A DNA stretch of 9,550 nucleotides, from positions 1-9,550 of the forward strand of contig JAGLKH010000077.1 of the NCBI GenBank assembly GCA_023141985.1, in the 5' to 3' direction. The notes beneath the pieces were generated by a model, which worked only from the letters and a program-made list of their open reading frames with translations, had not been told where the DNA came from and did no database searches. A program made the position numbers and the translations under genes. Positions 7,230 through 9,550 of the stretch are shown here, piece by piece; position 1 is the stretch's first letter, and every line of letters begins with the position of its first letter. This DNA comes from Flavobacteriaceae bacterium. GTDB taxonomy: Bacteria > Bacteroidota > Bacteroidia > Flavobacteriales > Flavobacteriaceae.

Positions 7230-8456
7230 ATGAAACGATTAATAATTCTTATGTTTTTTATGGGACTATTTGCCTGTAACAAAGCCTATAAACCAGAAAA
7301 CAAAATACAGGAAGACGTTAGCTTTTTAGCAGATGATAAATTGGAAGGAAGAGAAACCGGAACCAAAGGAGAAAAAGAAGCGGCCGAATTTATTGCAAAA
7401 AGATTTGAAGAACTTGGTCTTGAACCAAGAGGAACAGATGGATTTTATCAGGATTTTACTTTCAAACCAAAAACCGACCCTCATTCGGAAGTAAAATATA
7501 GCGAAGCTAATTCTGACAGCACAATTACAGGCAGAAACATATTAGGCTATATAAACAACTCAGCCTCACAAACCATTGTGGTAGGTGCGCATTATGATCA
7601 TTTGGGCTATGGAGCGGAAGGCTCACTTTATAGAGGTGAGGAAAAAGCCATACATAATGGCGCTGATGATAACGCAAGTGGTGTTGCTGTAATGCTAAAT
7701 TTAGTAAGCAAACTTAAAGAAACTAACACAAGTAACAATTACTTATTTATGGCATTCTCAGGAGAAGAAATGGGTCTTTTAGGATCCAATTATTTTGTGA
7801 AGAACACCACAATAAATTTAGACTCAATAAACTATATGTTAAATATGGACATGGTGGGTAGATTAAAGGCCGATAGCACTTTAGCTGTCTATGGAGTGGG
7901 AACGTCGCCTATTTTCAAACAAGTTATTAATGCCAACAATAATAATTTTAAAATTATTGAAAAAGAATCTGGCGTTGGCCCGTCCGATCACACCTCTTTT
8001 TACTTAAGCGATATTCCTGTCTTGCATTTTTTTACCGGACAACATGAAGATTATCACAAGCCAAGTGACGATTCGGGTTTATTAAATTATGAGGGAATGG
8101 AATACATCTCTAATTATATTTTTGACATTATTACAGATATTAATGATAATGGGGAATTAGCATTTAGAAAAACTAAAAATGAGAGCGATGACGCTCCACG
8201 TTTTAAAGTAACTCTTGGTGTTGTTCCCGATTATATGTTTGACGGAAAAGGTATGCGATTAGATGGTGTAAGTGAAGAGAAGCCAGCACAAAAAGCAGGC
8301 CTGCAAAAAGGAGATATTGTAGTTCAATTAGGAGATATAGAAATAATAGATATGATGAGCTATATGAAAGCGTTATCAAAATTTGAAAAAGGAAATACAA
8401 CGACTGTAAAATTTGATAGAAATGGAGAGATTATTGAAGCCGAAGTTACGTTTTAA
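7230..8456 (+). CDS. M28 family zinc aminopeptidase-like lipoprotein with C-terminal PDZ domain
   Basis: A 408-residue exported metallopeptidase. The signal peptide ends in the lipobox LFAC (Cys16), so it is probably lipid-anchored. A peptidase-associated region (about 20-110) is followed by the M28 core with every expected co-catalytic zinc residue: H121 and D123 in HYDHLG, bridging D146 in GADDNASG, general base E179 and ligand E180 in SGEE, D207 in NMDMVG, and H276 in EDYHKPSD. A PDZ domain occupies about 325-408 (AQKAGLQKGDIVVQLGDIEI), which may bind peptide C-termini or position substrate. The family removes N-terminal amino acids from peptides; the substrate here is unknown, and M28 also includes carboxypeptidases and glutaminyl cyclases. 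It is divergent from the propeller lipoprotein gene and about 20 bases upstream of dusB, probably in one transcript. Confidence 0.94.
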   Translation: MKRLIILMFFMGLFACNKAYKPENKIQEDVSFLADDKLEGRETGTKGEKEAAEFIAKRFEELGLEPRGTDGFYQDFTFKPKTDPHSEVKYSEANSDSTITGRNILGYINNSASQTIVVGAHYDHLGYGAEGSLYRGEEKAIHNGADDNASGVAVMLNLVSKLKETNTSNNYLFMAFSGEEMGLLGSNYFVKNTTINLDSINYMLNMDMVGRLKADSTLAVYGVGTSPIFKQVINANNNNFKIIEKESGVGPSDHTSFYLSDIPVLHFFTGQHEDYHKPSDDSGLLNYEGMEYISNYIFDIITDINDNGELAFRKTKNESDDAPRFKVTLGVVPDYMFDGKGMRLDGVSEEKPAQKAGLQKGDIVVQLGDIEIIDMMSYMKALSKFEKGNTTTVKFDRNGEIIEAEVTF

Positions 8457-8475
8457 TTAATAGAAATATAGAAGC

Positions 8476-9468
8476 CTGATTAAAATTGACAACATAGAAT
8501 TACCAGATTTCCCACTACTTCTTGCTCCAATGGAAGATGTTAGCGACCCTCCTTTTCGTGCTTTATGTAAAGAACAAGGCGCAGATGTTGTTTACACCGA
8601 GTTTATTTCCAGTGAAGGCTTAATTCGAGATGCCGTAAAAAGTACAATGAAGTTAGACATCTATGAAAAAGAGCGGCCGGTTGGCATACAAATTTTTGGA
8701 GCGAATTTAGATAGTATGTTACAATCGGTTGAGATTGTAGAAAAATCGAACCCGGATATTATTGATATTAATTTTGGATGCCCGGTTAAAAAAGTTGTGT
8801 CTAAAGGCGCGGGTGCAGGTATTTTAAAGGATATAGATTTAATGGTATCCCTTACTGCAGCGATGGTAAAACGCACACGCTTACCAATTACGGTTAAAAC
8901 ACGTTTAGGTTGGGATCACAATTCAATAAAAATTGTTGAGGTTGCCGAAAGGCTTCAGGACGTAGGTTGTAAAGCGATTTCAATACATGGCAGAACGAGA
9001 GCTCAAATGTATAAAGGAGAAGCGAATTGGGCGCCAATTTCCGAGGTAAAGAACAATCCACGAATGCACATTCCTGTATTTGGTAATGGTGATGTTAATA
9101 CCCCGGAGAAGGCCATGGAAATGAGAGATAAATACGGTTTAGATGGTGCCATGATTGGTCGGGCAAGTATTGGAAACCCTTGGTTTTTTAAGCAGGTGAA
9201 ACACTATTTTAAAACTAACGAAAAGTTATCTCCAATATCACTTGAGGAAAGAGTTGATGCTGCAAAGCGGCATTTACAAATGGCAATAGATTGGAAAGGT
9301 GAAAAACTTGGAGTTTTTGAAACCCGAAGACATTACACCAACTATTTTAGAGGTATTCCACATTTTAAAGAATATAGAATGAAAATGGTAACTAGCGATG
9401 ACGCTAAAGATGTTTTTGAAGTTTTAGATGAAGTTTTAGATAAATTTTCGAACCACGAATTTGTTTAA
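8476..9468 (+). CDS. dusB: tRNA-dihydrouridine synthase, DusB type, with probable CTG start
   Basis: This FMN enzyme uses NADPH to reduce specific uridines in the tRNA D-loop to dihydrouridine. Key parts, numbered from the CTG start, are the FMN-binding strand LLLAPMEDVSDPPFR (from about residue 15), catalytic Cys102 in INFGCPVKKV, KTRLGWD (about 141-147), His171 in SIHGRTR, GNGDV (203-207) and MIGRASIGNPW, followed by the helical tRNA-binding domain. The first ATG (8530) lies inside the FMN-binding strand and would delete its first half. The frame stays open back to 8464 and encodes IKIDNIELPDFPLLLAP, matching the usual flavobacterial N-terminus; no ATG, GTG or TTG is in frame there, leaving CTG 8476 (or ATT 8479). 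From CTG the product has 330 residues, close to the 321 of E. coli DusB. It lies 19 bases after the M28 gene, likely co-transcribed. Confidence 0.93.
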   Translation: MIKIDNIELPDFPLLLAPMEDVSDPPFRALCKEQGADVVYTEFISSEGLIRDAVKSTMKLDIYEKERPVGIQIFGANLDSMLQSVEIVEKSNPDIIDINFGCPVKKVVSKGAGAGILKDIDLMVSLTAAMVKRTRLPITVKTRLGWDHNSIKIVEVAERLQDVGCKAISIHGRTRAQMYKGEANWAPISEVKNNPRMHIPVFGNGDVNTPEKAMEMRDKYGLDGAMIGRASIGNPWFFKQVKHYFKTNEKLSPISLEERVDAAKRHLQMAIDWKGEKLGVFETRRHYTNYFRGIPHFKEYRMKMVTSDDAKDVFEVLDEVLDKFSNHEFV

Positions 9469-9500
9469 CCCAAATTGTGCATTAGAAAATCTATTACATC

Positions 9501-9550
9501 TTAAAACCACCGCAAAATATATCGTTTCACTACTTTTTTAAGTTTAACCA
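9501..9550 (-). CDS. Possible 3' tip of a minus-strand gene (partial)
   Basis: On the minus strand one frame is open from the window edge to a TAA at 9501-9503, giving the 15 residues VKLKKVVKRYILRWF. The basic and aromatic character suits the C-terminus of a real protein, perhaps a membrane or nucleic-acid-binding one, and would leave a normal 32-base convergent gap after dusB. Fifteen residues cannot establish a gene; another minus frame ends with LNLKK at a TAG at 9530-9532 and is an equal alternative. No terminator hairpin or promoter is visible in 9469-9550. Confidence 0.28.
   Translation of the reverse strand, partial: VKLKKVVKRYILRWF

Noticed and set aside
8203..8400. Minus-strand 65-codon open frame in the PDZ region of the peptidase gene, with hydrophobic Leu/Tyr-rich product.
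   Set aside because: It is a low-complexity shadow opposite a well-formed PDZ domain.
8661..8876. Minus-strand 71-codon open frame within dusB.
   Set aside because: It is antisense to the conserved FMN and catalytic-Cys region, and no promoter or family signal supports it.

Overview
The window is AT-rich and reads as chromosome of a Bacteroidetes bacterium, most likely a member of the Flavobacteriaceae. Supporting signs are the outer-membrane beta-barrel protein with an N-terminal carboxypeptidase-regulatory-like domain, lipoproteins with Bacteroidetes-like signal peptides, -7 elements matching TAnnTTTG, no clear Shine-Dalgarno sequences, and a DusB and LepA of the expected flavobacterial type. 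No insertion sequence, CRISPR array, rRNA, tRNA or phage gene was seen. Coding density is very high, and no stretch over 150 bases lacks a gene.

Layout. Bases 1-1533 (+) are the 3' part of a CPA1-type cation:proton antiporter fused to a TrkA-N-like nucleotide-binding domain; its start lies outside the window. A 50-residue two-helix membrane protein follows 24 bases downstream (1558-1710, +). Convergent to these is lepA (1731-3527, -), translation factor EF4. A 143-base intergenic region (3528-3670) carries the lepA promoter and leads into an 806-residue outer-membrane beta-barrel receptor (3671-6091, +), which starts with TTG. Its stop codon overlaps that of a convergent lipoprotein gene encoding a six-repeat TolB-like beta-propeller (6088-7185, -). 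That gene shares a short, symmetrical promoter region with a divergent M28 metallopeptidase lipoprotein carrying a C-terminal PDZ domain (7230-8456, +). Next, probably in the same transcript, is dusB, a tRNA-dihydrouridine synthase; its true start appears to be CTG at 8476 rather than the first ATG at 8530. The last 50 bases may hold the 3' tip of a minus-strand gene.

How the genes relate. The antiporter and small membrane protein may work together at the inner membrane in ion homeostasis. The receptor, the propeller lipoprotein and the M28 peptidase are envelope proteins; the last two share a control region and may act in the same process of peptide handling, which is inference. LepA and DusB are housekeeping translation functions. 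Overall this is an ordinary core-genome region. The points that deserve a second look are start-codon choices, the palindromic divergent promoter, the small membrane protein and the altered ion-site motifs of the antiporter. I did not find a convincing novel system.
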